Source of the DNA: an uncultured Candidatus Pelagibacter sp.
GTDB lineage: Bacteria > Pseudomonadota > Alphaproteobacteria > Pelagibacterales > Pelagibacteraceae
Assembly: GCA_905612365.1 (NCBI GenBank)
Contig: CAJQRP010000022.1
Coordinates: 1 to 40,342, forward strand
Length of the DNA: 40,342 nt
Reading direction: 5' to 3'
Numbering within the stretch: the stretch's first letter is position 1; every line of letters starts with the position of its first letter. The translations under genes were made by a program, and so were the position numbers. Below are positions 1 to 7,441 of the stretch, one piece after another. Under the pieces are notes generated by a model. The model had not been told where the DNA came from. It was given only the letters and a program-made list of their open reading frames with translations, and made no database searches.

Positions 1-427
1 TTTTTTTCATATTTGTTAAATTAACTGTATTTAAAAAAGTAAAGCCAATTTTAATATTTCTTAAAAGATGATTGTTGATATTTTGTATAAACTTAAGATT
101 TACACCCATTCCATAATGCTGGTAAGCAATTGTTGAGTCTGTAAATCTATCTATCAGTATGATTTTCTTACCAGTATTTTGTTTTATAATTTCAATGTTT
201 TCACTTCTAGCGGAAAGATAAAGTAGTAAATCAGTTTCTTTATTAAAAGTAGATTTGTTATTAAGAATAAGACTTCTTATTTTTTCAGAATTTGCGCTAC
301 CACCAGGTTCTCTAATTTGAATAAATTTAATTTTTTTGCGTTTTAAATAATTAGCAACATTTTTTATGTGATGAGATTTGCCAGTCCCCTCTATACCTTC
401 AAACACTATTATTGGTTTTTTAGACAT
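1..427 (-). CDS. tmk: Thymidylate kinase, 3' part beyond window
   Basis: Phosphorylates dTMP to dTDP with ATP in the cytoplasm, for dTTP synthesis. The reading frame opens with ATG at 425-427 and is still open at base 1, so about 142 N-terminal residues of a roughly 200-residue family are visible. The N-terminus has the P-loop FEGIEGTGKS (residues 9-18). The REPGG motif and DRFTDSTIAYQ (the family's DR[YF]xxSxxAYQ substrate-binding element) follow. The start overlaps the end of dacA by 8 bp, which suggests translational coupling in the rarD-mltB-rlpA-dacA-tmk run. dacA-tmk adjacency is common in Alphaproteobacteria, where holB often follows; that part lies outside the window. Confidence 0.93.
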   Translation of the reverse strand, partial: MSKKPIIVFEGIEGTGKSHHIKNVANYLKRKKIKFIQIREPGGSANSEKIRSLILNNKSTFNKETDLLLYLSARSENIEIIKQNTGKKIILIDRFTDSTIAYQHYGMGVNLKFIQNINNHLLRNIKIGFTFLNTVNLTNMKK

Positions 428-1571
428 CACCCCAAATTAAAAAATTAATTGATTTCATTAACCTTGAAAAAACATTTAATTTTTTAACATCTTCATAAGC
501 AAGTAAATCATATTCTCCAATAAGCTCACCGTCGAATGTTAACTTTAATTTTCCTAAAATATCATCTTTTTTAATAGGAGCTTGAATTGGACCATTATAA
601 TTCAATGATACTTTCAATAGTCTTTTTTTTGCTTTTGGAATAGTTTTATAGATATCATTTTTTATATAAGTTTTAACAGTATCTTTTTTACCTAACCAAA
701 CATCTATATCTTCTATTGGCGTGTTTGCTTTTGTGATTTCAACTAAGTCAAAATTAGTTAAGCCCCAGGTTAAAAGTTTAGCACTTTCGCGAGATCTATC
801 ATTTTTAGTATTGAAGCCACTGCCCACTGCTATTAATCGTCTTCCATTTCTTTCTACAGATGACGCTAGTGAATATTTTTCAACAGCTAAATAACCAGTT
901 TTGATTCCATCTGCTCCTAGGCTTTTATATAATAGGGGATTTCTATTACCTTGAGTAATGGGGTCACCCCCTGTTCTATCCCAGGTAAATTCTTTTTCTG
1001 CAAAATACTTATATTCTTCAGGAAATTCTTTAATAAGAAATCTGGACATAAGCATAATATCTCTTACCGTTGATACGTTTTCGGTATTATTAATTCCTGA
1101 TGAATTAGCAAAATTAGTATTATCCATACCTATTTCTTTAGCTTTAGCTGTCATCATCACTGCAAATTCATCCTCTGTACCAGCTATACCTTCAGCTAAC
1201 GCAACACATGCATCATTACCAGATGCAATAATTATTCCCTTAAGCAAATTTTCCACGCTAACTTCATCACCAACCATTATGAACATTGAAGAATAGCCAG
1301 CCGACGAAAGTCTCCAAGCATTCTCGGACACTAAAATTTTTTCATCTAGATTTAAATCACCACTTCTAATTAAATCAAACGCAATAATGGTAGTCATAAT
1401 TTTTGTCATTGATGCTGGATAGATTGATTTATCAGCATCTTTTTCAAATAATATTTCACCTGAAAGATAGTCTTGTAATATTGCTGTTCTAGCCTTTACA
1501 TCAAACGCAGCATTAGAATTAGCCGTTAGTAAGAGTGTCAATAAAATTGTTATAAGTCTTAATTTAATCAT
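420..1571 (-). CDS. dacA: D-alanyl-D-alanine carboxypeptidase (PBP5/6 family)
   Basis: Periplasmic serine peptidase that trims the terminal D-Ala from peptidoglycan pentapeptides. The N-terminus (about residues 1-21) is a Sec signal peptide ending NSNAA. The three penicillin-binding motifs are present in order: SMTK with Ser54/Lys57, SGN at 117-119, and KTG near residue 224. A C-terminal beta-rich domain with 'GPIQAPIKKDDILGKL' matches the PBP5 C-terminal domain, and the last residues could form the amphipathic membrane anchor. At 383 residues it is normal for the family. Its start overlaps the end of the rlpA-like gene by 8 bp and its stop overlaps tmk by 8 bp. Confidence 0.95.
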   Translation of the reverse strand: MIKLRLITILLTLLLTANSNAAFDVKARTAILQDYLSGEILFEKDADKSIYPASMTKIMTTIIAFDLIRSGDLNLDEKILVSENAWRLSSAGYSSMFIMVGDEVSVENLLKGIIIASGNDACVALAEGIAGTEDEFAVMMTAKAKEIGMDNTNFANSSGINNTENVSTVRDIMLMSRFLIKEFPEEYKYFAEKEFTWDRTGGDPITQGNRNPLLYKSLGADGIKTGYLAVEKYSLASSVERNGRRLIAVGSGFNTKNDRSRESAKLLTWGLTNFDLVEITKANTPIEDIDVWLGKKDTVKTYIKNDIYKTIPKAKKRLLKVSLNYNGPIQAPIKKDDILGKLKLTFDGELIGEYDLLAYEDVKKLNVFSRLMKSINFLIWGDV

Positions 1572-2328
1572 TTTTTATAATTTCGATATTTTCAAATTCA
1601 AGTATGCTTATATCATTAAATGATTTTTGTAGAGAGTTAATGTTATTAAAAGGACCTGCATATACTCTATATTTTTTTTCATTAATTTTTTTGATTTTAG
1701 CATCCCTAATCTTTGTTTCTTTAATGATTCTATCAACTAGCAATGATGCTGTATCATTAAAATAAAAATCAGCTATTTTTATTTTGTAAGAAAATTTTTT
1801 ACTTAATTCATTTTTGGTATTTTTTTCTTTATTGTTAAGATCACTAATATTGATATTGTTAACTGGAGCCTTATTTGCAACTTTTTTTTCTTCTTCAAAT
1901 GTTTTGGCTCTTTTTGCTACAAATAGTGCATCTTCTAGTATTTCTAAAATTTCTACATAAGGTTCATTTTTATTTAACCCTATTTCATCCGCTATTCTCA
2001 ATGATAATACTGCATTATTAAATAAGGGATAATCAGCATTACTACCAACAGTGGCTATAACAGATTTATTATTTAAAATGTTGGTAATTTTAACAATTGT
2101 ATTTTTTTTTAAATTTTTTTGAAAAATAACCAGGCTTCGTTCGTCAATTTTTTTTGAAATAATCTTATTGTCATAAAACTTATCACTATAAATAAGACTA
2201 AATCCTTTATTTATAAATGGATTATCTAATGAATTAGAAATTGTATTTTTTGTTAAGTTAGTTGTTGTACAGTTATTTAACAAAATGAAGCAGCATAAGA
2301 TTAATAGTTTCTTATAAAGCATTTTCAA
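1564..2328 (-). CDS. rlpA: RlpA-like lipoprotein with SPOR domain, apparently lacking catalytic residues
   Basis: Outer-membrane-type lipoprotein: a signal peptide ends in LLNNC, so lipidation at about Cys20 is expected. Residues about 40-130 resemble the double-psi beta-barrel of RlpA (GFSLIYSDKFYDNK, then KNTIVKITNILNNKSVIATVG, then LSLRIADEIGL). A charged linker follows, and the C-terminus (about 180-254) is a SPOR domain with YRVYAGPF, which binds denuded glycan strands at septa. Known RlpA lytic transglycosylases need a histidine and an aspartate in the barrel. This protein has no histidine anywhere and lacks the NDRGP-type segment, so it may bind peptidoglycan without cutting it. It overlaps the mltB-like gene upstream by 17 bp; a second ATG two codons in would shorten this to 11 bp. 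Confidence 0.8.
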   Translation of the reverse strand: MKMLYKKLLILCCFILLNNCTTTNLTKNTISNSLDNPFINKGFSLIYSDKFYDNKIISKKIDERSLVIFQKNLKKNTIVKITNILNNKSVIATVGSNADYPLFNNAVLSLRIADEIGLNKNEPYVEILEILEDALFVAKRAKTFEEEKKVANKAPVNNINISDLNNKEKNTKNELSKKFSYKIKIADFYFNDTASLLVDRIIKETKIRDAKIKKINEKKYRVYAGPFNNINSLQKSFNDISILEFENIEIIKND

Positions 2329-3313
2329 ATTTTTCCTTTAAAGTACATACTGCTAGGCCAAATCTTAAGGATCTATTCCATTGTAGTATTTTTTCATAAT
2401 TTTCAAAAACTATATAGGCTGGATCTAAATTTTGAGCATCAGGTATAATATCTTTATCTGGTGTTATTATTGATGCAATCAAATTTTCGTCAATAACATT
2501 AAAACCATCCTCATTAATTAAATATTTTTTTAATAGTTTAAACTTATTTTTATTGTGAAGTTTTTTTGCAGATGTGTTTAATATATTGTCAGGTATATTT
2601 TTCTTTAATTTGACTTTTATGAAACAAGGTTGGTTTTTCTTCCATCCTATTTTATTTATATAGTTAGCTGCAGAAGCAAATGAATCTATAGTTGATTTAA
2701 GCTCAATAATGTTATTTTTATCATAGTCTATCGCATAGTTGTCTATAGTAGAGGGCATAAATTGAAAAAAACCAAAAGCTCCCGCCCACGAACCATACAA
2801 AATATCATGGTCTATTTTTCCTGCATCTATTAATTGAAGAATTGTAATTAACTCGTTAGTAAAAAAATCAGATCTTCGTTGATCGTAACTTAAAGTTGCT
2901 AGGGATGACAATATATCCATTTTTCCCACATAAGTTCCAAAATTAGTCTCTATCCCCATCAATGCTAAAAGTAACTCTTTCTCAACTGAAAATTTATTAT
3001 CTATCATATTTATGAAATCTTTATTCAATCCATAAAGTTTAGTACCCTTATTTACTTTTTGTTTAGAGGTTCTCTTTGATATGTAAGTTTTTGTATCCTC
3101 ATAGAACTCGGGTTGAAAACGGTCATATTTTATCACCTTAGGTAAAAACACAACATCAGACATTGCTAGATTAAATGTCTTTTCTGATATTTTTTTTTCT
3201 AATGCATAAACTTTAAAATTTACCAACCACTCATTAAATTCTTTTTCATTGGCATTTAATGTTCCGTGGATAATTGTAAAAAATATAATTATTAAATATT
3301 TAATTATTTTCAT
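2312..3313 (-). CDS. mltB: Lytic murein transglycosylase, MltB family
   Basis: Cleaves the glycan backbone of peptidoglycan, leaving 1,6-anhydro-MurNAc ends. The first ~21 residues form a Sec signal peptide (hydrophobic core, ends LNANEK) without a lipobox cysteine, so it is probably a soluble periplasmic form like the shorter alphaproteobacterial homologues. The catalytic glutamate is Glu122 in GIETNFG. It is followed by the family segments DILSSLATLSYDQRRSDFF and GSWAGAFGFFQFMPSTI. At 333 residues it matches single-domain MltB proteins, with no added peptidoglycan-binding domain. It overlaps rarD upstream by 14 bp and rlpA downstream by 17 bp. With RlpA and DacA it forms a small wall-remodelling unit. 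Confidence 0.92.
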   Translation of the reverse strand: MKIIKYLIIIFFTIIHGTLNANEKEFNEWLVNFKVYALEKKISEKTFNLAMSDVVFLPKVIKYDRFQPEFYEDTKTYISKRTSKQKVNKGTKLYGLNKDFINMIDNKFSVEKELLLALMGIETNFGTYVGKMDILSSLATLSYDQRRSDFFTNELITILQLIDAGKIDHDILYGSWAGAFGFFQFMPSTIDNYAIDYDKNNIIELKSTIDSFASAANYINKIGWKKNQPCFIKVKLKKNIPDNILNTSAKKLHNKNKFKLLKKYLINEDGFNVIDENLIASIITPDKDIIPDAQNLDPAYIVFENYEKILQWNRSLRFGLAVCTLKEKFENAL

Positions 3314-4181
3314 ATAAATCTTTTAAATAAATAATTACAGCAATCCATATTAAAATGAAACTTAATGATTTATCAAAAGAAAAAGCCTCATCATAATAAA
3401 AAAAACCTAATAAAAACTGAAATGTTGGAGTTATATAGAAAATCATTCCAGTAGGCCCCAGACCACATAGCTCAACACCCCTTACGTATAGAAATAGAGG
3501 TATGACAGTCATTGGCCCAGCTAACATTAATACAAACATCATTGAAGGATCATTCAAACTAAAGATATTTAAATTATTTTTAAAAAGTAAAAAAAATGCA
3601 AATAATGCAAATGGTAATATAAAAAGACTTTCTATTAGAAGGCCAACGTCAGTATCAACATTAACTTTTTTTCTAAGAAGGTTGTAAAAACCCCAACTAA
3701 GAGCAACAACTATTCCAACCCAAGGGATTGAGTGGAAACTTTTAAATAAGAGGAATAATATAGACAACAAAACAAGCAGTATGGCAAAACCTCTTCTTTT
3801 ATTTATTTCTTCACCATAAAAAATATATCCTAAGAATACACTTAAGATTGGCATAATAAAATAACCAAAGCTTGCATCAATAATCTTTTCTGTACCTACA
3901 GCATAAATCCAAGTTGCCCAATTTATAAAAATTAGTAAGCTTGAAAAAAATAAATAAATTATGCTTCTTTTATTCTTTATAATTTCAAAAAAAACTTCCC
4001 ATTTAGAAAAATAAAAAGTAGTTATTATTAAAACCACAGATGTCCATATACAACGATGGATCACTACCTCTATAGACCCGGCAAAAGAAATATATTTGAA
4101 GTAAATAACTCCAATAACACCCCACCAAAAAGATCCTAATGCAGTTAATCCTATACCTTTATTGAATTTTTGCTTTTCCAT
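3300..4181 (-). CDS. rarD: EamA/RarD-type membrane transporter
   Basis: Inner-membrane protein of the drug/metabolite transporter superfamily, 293 residues with about ten hydrophobic segments in two EamA halves. The N-terminal GSFWWGVIGVIYFKYI and later STWIYAVG-like segment (NWATWIYAVGTEKI) and the C-terminal GPMTVIPLFLYVRGVELCGLGPTGMI-type region are characteristic of the RarD subfamily. The substrate is unknown; the family is linked to small-metabolite or drug export. It is the first gene of the minus-strand envelope run and overlaps mltB by 14 bp. Upstream lies the short motif TAGGTGTAAT, ending 10 nt before the ATG, which could be a -10 promoter element giving a very short leader. Confidence 0.85.
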   Translation of the reverse strand: MEKQKFNKGIGLTALGSFWWGVIGVIYFKYISFAGSIEVVIHRCIWTSVVLIITTFYFSKWEVFFEIIKNKRSIIYLFFSSLLIFINWATWIYAVGTEKIIDASFGYFIMPILSVFLGYIFYGEEINKRRGFAILLVLLSILFLLFKSFHSIPWVGIVVALSWGFYNLLRKKVNVDTDVGLLIESLFILPFALFAFFLLFKNNLNIFSLNDPSMMFVLMLAGPMTVIPLFLYVRGVELCGLGPTGMIFYITPTFQFLLGFFYYDEAFSFDKSLSFILIWIAVIIYLKDLYENN

Positions 4182-4250
4182 AGTAATAAAATTACACCTA
4201 TTAAATGATTATCTGTTTAATTTATCAATTTTATTGTTGAATTAAAAATT

Positions 4251-4256
4251 TATAAT
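4251..4256 (+). promoter_or_regulatory. Candidate -10 element for tRNA-Ser
   Basis: A perfect TATAAT lies 17 bp before the mature 5' end of tRNA-Ser(UGA). I see only weak -35 candidates at suitable spacing, in very AT-rich sequence, so a chance match is quite possible. Confidence 0.35.
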
Positions 4257-4273
4257 AATAAAACGTTGCTAAC

Positions 4274-4363
4274 GGAGAGATGGCAGAGCGGTTGAATGCA
4301 CCGGTCTTGAAAACCGGCAAAGGGGCAACTCTTTCCTGAGTTCGAATCTCAGTCTCTCCGCCA
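4274..4363 (+). tRNA. tRNA-Ser (anticodon UGA)
   Basis: Complete class II tRNA of 90 nt. The acceptor stem GGAGAGA (4274-4280) pairs with TCTCTCC (4353-4359). A discriminator G and an encoded CCA (4361-4363) follow. The anticodon loop reads CTTGAAA, giving anticodon UGA, within stem ACCGG/CCGGC-type pairing. A long variable arm is present and the T loop is TTCGAATC. The stop codon of sdhE on the other strand begins at the very next base. Confidence 0.97.
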
Positions 4364-4630
4364 CTATTCATTGACATATTTAAAATTTTTAAAAATCTGC
4401 GAAACTTTATTTAGCTTAATTTGAATTGTTAAATTTTGACCTTGATTAAATTTATAAAGATTTTCATCATCATAATCCAACAAATCACATAAAAGCTTTA
4501 ACTCTTGTTCATTAAATTGATCAATATATTTTTTAGTAAATGAACCTAGCAGTTTATCCATTTCTTTAGTGCCCCTATAGTTGGCTCTATAAATTATTTT
4601 ATTTTTTAAATCCTTTATATTAATGGTCAT
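4364..4630 (-). CDS. sdhE: SdhE/Sdh5 family FAD assembly factor
   Basis: Small cytoplasmic protein (88 residues) of the SdhE (YgfY/DUF339) family, which promotes covalent FAD attachment to the succinate dehydrogenase flavoprotein. The N-terminal YRGTKEMDKLLG (about residues 18-29) matches the family's RRGxxELD core, with RGxxE preserved. The later LLDYDDENLYKF matches the LL..sD.dL..W element. In many Alphaproteobacteria sdhE lies back to back with recG, as here, with only 24 bp between the start codons. Its stop codon abuts the CCA end of tRNA-Ser with no spacer. A TATAAT lies 7 nt before the ATG, so the message may be leaderless or nearly so. Confidence 0.85.
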   Translation of the reverse strand: MTINIKDLKNKIIYRANYRGTKEMDKLLGSFTKKYIDQFNEQELKLLCDLLDYDDENLYKFNQGQNLTIQIKLNKVSQIFKNFKYVNE

Positions 4631-4654
4631 AAAAATTATTATATTACACCTAAT

Positions 4655-6706
4655 ATGAAAAATAAGAATAATTATGATTATTTATTGGCAGATCTCACTA
4701 AATTAAATGGGGTGGGTAAAAAAACCATGGAAATTTTAAAGAAAAAAAAAGTAAATAATATTTTTGATTTACTGTGGAGATTGCCTAAGTCTTATACAGA
4801 CAGAACTCTAGTTAGTAAAATTTGTGACCTCCAAATAGGTATTATTCAAACTATCAGAATTGTTCCACTAAAATATCAATTTCCAAGAGTTCGAAACTTA
4901 CCAAATAGAGTTAATTGTATTGATGAAACTGGAAAGATTGATTGTATATTTTTTAATAGTCACGAAGGATATGTGAGGAAAATTTTGCCGTTAAATGAAG
5001 AGGTGACAATTAGTGGTAAGATAAGTAATTATAAAGGACGATATCAAATAACAAATCCCACGTATATTTCACAAGACAGCTCTTTAATTGAAAATATTGA
5101 TAATAAGTATTCATTAACAGATGGAATTACTGAAAAAACTTATAATAAAATCATCAATCAAATATTAAAAAACTTACCTACTTTAACTGAGTGGCACGAT
5201 AAAGACATATTAAAATTTTTTAATAATCAAAGCTGGAATGAATCAATAATAAAATTACACGATCCAAAAAATATTGAAAATTACAAATCTGATTTCTATA
5301 AAAGGCTTGCTTATGATGAAATACTAGCATCATTTTTAGTTAATTCAGAAATTAGAAAAAAAATTAAAAAAATTAAAAAAGTTTCTAAAAATTTTACTGA
5401 AAAGGCTCACAACAATATAGTTAACAAACTAGACTTTACTCTTACTAATGATCAAAAAATTTCATTAAATGATATCAATAATGACCTAAATTCTAAAAGT
5501 AAAATGTTTAGACTTTTGCAGGGTGACGTTGGAAGTGGCAAAACTATTGTTGCATTAATTTCTTCTTTAAGTGTCATTAGTTCAGGGTTCCAAGTTGCAT
5601 TAATGGCCCCTACTGAAATATTAGCTAGACAGCATTATAGTTTGGCCAAAAAACTATTTCCTAAAAATATTAATATTGAATTACTTTCTAGTAAGAGTGA
5701 AAATAGCGAAAAAAAAAGAATTGTAGAAGAATTAGAAAACAATGAAATTCAAATGGTTTTCAGCACGCATGCAATTTTTCAAAAAAAAATAGTTTTTGCA
5801 AACCTTGGTTATATTATAATTGATGAACAGCATAAATTTGGTGTTAGGCAAAGAAAGCTTTTATCAGATAAGGGTGGTGATAATTGTGATGTTCTTTTAA
5901 TGTCTGCAACACCAATTCCAAGAACCCTAACTATGTCAGTTTATGGTGATATGGATGTTTCTATTATTAAGGAAAAACCAAGTAATAGAAAAGAGGTCAA
6001 AACTTACAGTAAGTTAGAAAGTAAAATAGATGATGTTATTAATTTTGTTAAAAAGGAAATAAAGGAAGGAAACCAAATCTTCTGGGTATGTCCTTTGATA
6101 GAGGAATCAAAAAAATTAGATCACCAATCTTCAGTTACTAAATATAAATTTCTTAATGAAATTTTTCCAAACAATGTTGCATTACTTCATGGAAAAATTG
6201 ACAATGAAGAAAAAGAAGAAATATTGAATAAATTTTTAAACAAAGAATATTCAATTTTAGTTTCAACAACAATTATTGAAGTTGGTATTGATTTTCCTAA
6301 TGCCAATGTAATCATAATAGAAAATGCTAATAAATTTGGGTTATCACAGTTACACCAGTTAAGGGGAAGGGTTGGACGTGGGGCGAAACAAGCTAGTTGC
6401 ATATTGATGTTTAAGTCCAATTTAAGTGTTAATGCTAAAAAAAGAATTAATATTTTAAAGAACTCTAATGATGGTTTTGAAATCTCAGAAGAAGATATGA
6501 AGTTAAGAGGTTTTGGTGATTTGCTAGGATTTAAACAGAGTGGTGTTAAAAATTTTAAATTAGCAGATCCTATTCAAAATGAAGATTTATTTTTAATGGC
6601 AGAAAAACAAATTAAAAAAATAGAATTAGAAAATATTGATATTAAAAAATATAAATCATTACTCAAGTTATATGATCAAGCAGATATAATTAACGATATG
6701 GTTTAG
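4655..6706 (+). CDS. recG: ATP-dependent DNA helicase RecG
   Basis: Branch-migrating helicase that reverses stalled replication forks and processes recombination junctions. The 683 residues show the N-terminal wedge/OB region (KLNGVGKKTMEIL; later VTISGKISNYKGRYQITNP), then the helicase core. Walker A is GDVGSGKT at 290-297, the DEQH box is 390-393 followed by KFGVRQR, motif III is MSATPIPRT, and the later motifs include STTIIEVGIDFPNA and QLRGRVGRG. The C-terminus has the RecG TRG-type segment (DMKLRGFGDLLGFKQSG). Length is normal. It is divergent from sdhE, and its TAG stop (4704-plus-2000, at 6704-6706) interlocks with the TAA stop of the convergent DUF502 gene. Confidence 0.97.
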   Translation: MKNKNNYDYLLADLTKLNGVGKKTMEILKKKKVNNIFDLLWRLPKSYTDRTLVSKICDLQIGIIQTIRIVPLKYQFPRVRNLPNRVNCIDETGKIDCIFFNSHEGYVRKILPLNEEVTISGKISNYKGRYQITNPTYISQDSSLIENIDNKYSLTDGITEKTYNKIINQILKNLPTLTEWHDKDILKFFNNQSWNESIIKLHDPKNIENYKSDFYKRLAYDEILASFLVNSEIRKKIKKIKKVSKNFTEKAHNNIVNKLDFTLTNDQKISLNDINNDLNSKSKMFRLLQGDVGSGKTIVALISSLSVISSGFQVALMAPTEILARQHYSLAKKLFPKNINIELLSSKSENSEKKRIVEELENNEIQMVFSTHAIFQKKIVFANLGYIIIDEQHKFGVRQRKLLSDKGGDNCDVLLMSATPIPRTLTMSVYGDMDVSIIKEKPSNRKEVKTYSKLESKIDDVINFVKKEIKEGNQIFWVCPLIEESKKLDHQSSVTKYKFLNEIFPNNVALLHGKIDNEEKEEILNKFLNKEYSILVSTTIIEVGIDFPNANVIIIENANKFGLSQLHQLRGRVGRGAKQASCILMFKSNLSVNAKKRINILKNSNDGFEISEEDMKLRGFGDLLGFKQSGVKNFKLADPIQNEDLFLMAEKQIKKIELENIDIKKYKSLLKLYDQADIINDMV

Positions 6707-7317
6707 CTTTTAGGCTTAGATGTTCCTGCTGAAACTATAAATTTTGACGCTTCTTCAAATGTCATATCTAAATAAATCAAATCTTCTTTTGGTATCATTA
6801 ACAGAAAGCCACTTGTTGGGTTTGGGGTCGTTGGAACAAAAACATTAACTAAATTAATATTTGTTTTAGCTTTAATTTCACCTGTATTTTCTTTGGTAGC
6901 AAAACCTACGGCCCATGATCCTTTTCTTGGATACTCAACTAGTACTACGCTTTTTTTATTACCCTCTTGCTCTCTAAAAGAATCTGTCATTTGTCCAATC
7001 GCAGAGTAAATAGTTCTTAGTATCGGCATTCTTTTAAATAAATCATCAATTATTTGTAAAAACTTTTTACCTATAAAAGTTAAAGAAAGGCCACCTACAA
7101 TTGTAATAAAAATAATTGTTAAAATTATTTCAATACCTGGAATTGCATATGGAAGATAAGTATTAGGATTTAATCCAGATGGTACTAAATTTGTTGAAAA
7201 ATTAATTAAGAATTTACTTAAATAAAGCGTAAACCCAATTGGAATTAAAACAATTACACCTGTAAAAAAATAGTTTCTTAATTTTAAAGCTAATGATTTT
7301 TTTTTCTTAATAGGCAT
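6703..7317 (-). CDS. DUF502 family inner-membrane protein
   Basis: A 204-residue membrane protein of the DUF502 family, function unknown. After a basic start (MPIKKKKS) come two long hydrophobic segments (about residues 17-40 and 60-85). A conserved soluble part follows with IYSAIGQMTDSFR, VLVEYPRKGSWAVGFAT and VFVPTTPNPTSGFLLMIP, all typical of the family. I chose ATG at 7317 because it gives the usual basic N-terminus; an in-frame TTG at 7350 would add 11 residues. The stop overlaps recG's stop on the opposite strand. A 25-codon open frame ends 7 bp before the chosen start and may be co-transcribed. Confidence 0.85.
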   Translation of the reverse strand: MPIKKKKSLALKLRNYFFTGVIVLIPIGFTLYLSKFLINFSTNLVPSGLNPNTYLPYAIPGIEIILTIIFITIVGGLSLTFIGKKFLQIIDDLFKRMPILRTIYSAIGQMTDSFREQEGNKKSVVLVEYPRKGSWAVGFATKENTGEIKAKTNINLVNVFVPTTPNPTSGFLLMIPKEDLIYLDMTFEEASKFIVSAGTSKPKS

Positions 7318-7324
7318 AGATAAT

Positions 7325-7402
7325 TTAGTTATAACTAGAATAAATAACAAATAAAACGGCTATGATGAAAAGTGTAACTAAGATTTTATTGTTTAAATTC
7401 AT
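7325..7402 (-). CDS. Candidate 25-aa single-pass membrane peptide
   Basis: ATG (7400-7402) to TAA (7325-7327) encodes MNLNNKILVTLFIIAV followed by LFVIYSSYN. This is a short polar N-terminus with one lysine, one uninterrupted hydrophobic stretch of about 15 residues, and a polar end. The layout fits a small inner-membrane protein. Its stop lies 7 bp before the DUF502 start, the spacing of an operon partner, and it sits in the 39-bp-plus divergent gap facing the M48 gene. There is no clear Shine-Dalgarno sequence. In AT-rich DNA such short hydrophobic frames arise by chance, so this is a candidate only. Confidence 0.35.
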   Translation of the reverse strand: MNLNNKILVTLFIIAVLFVIYSSYN

Positions 7403-7441
7403 AAAAGTATATATTTATATAATTATCAAATTTTTAATAAA

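Noticed and set aside
958-1296. 112-codon plus-strand open frame
   Set aside because: It lies wholly antisense to dacA, whose catalytic motifs are clear; no family features.
4274-4363. tRNA-Ser as an integration site for a mobile element
   Set aside because: No integrase, no direct repeat of the tRNA 3' end nearby, and the flanks are conserved core genes.
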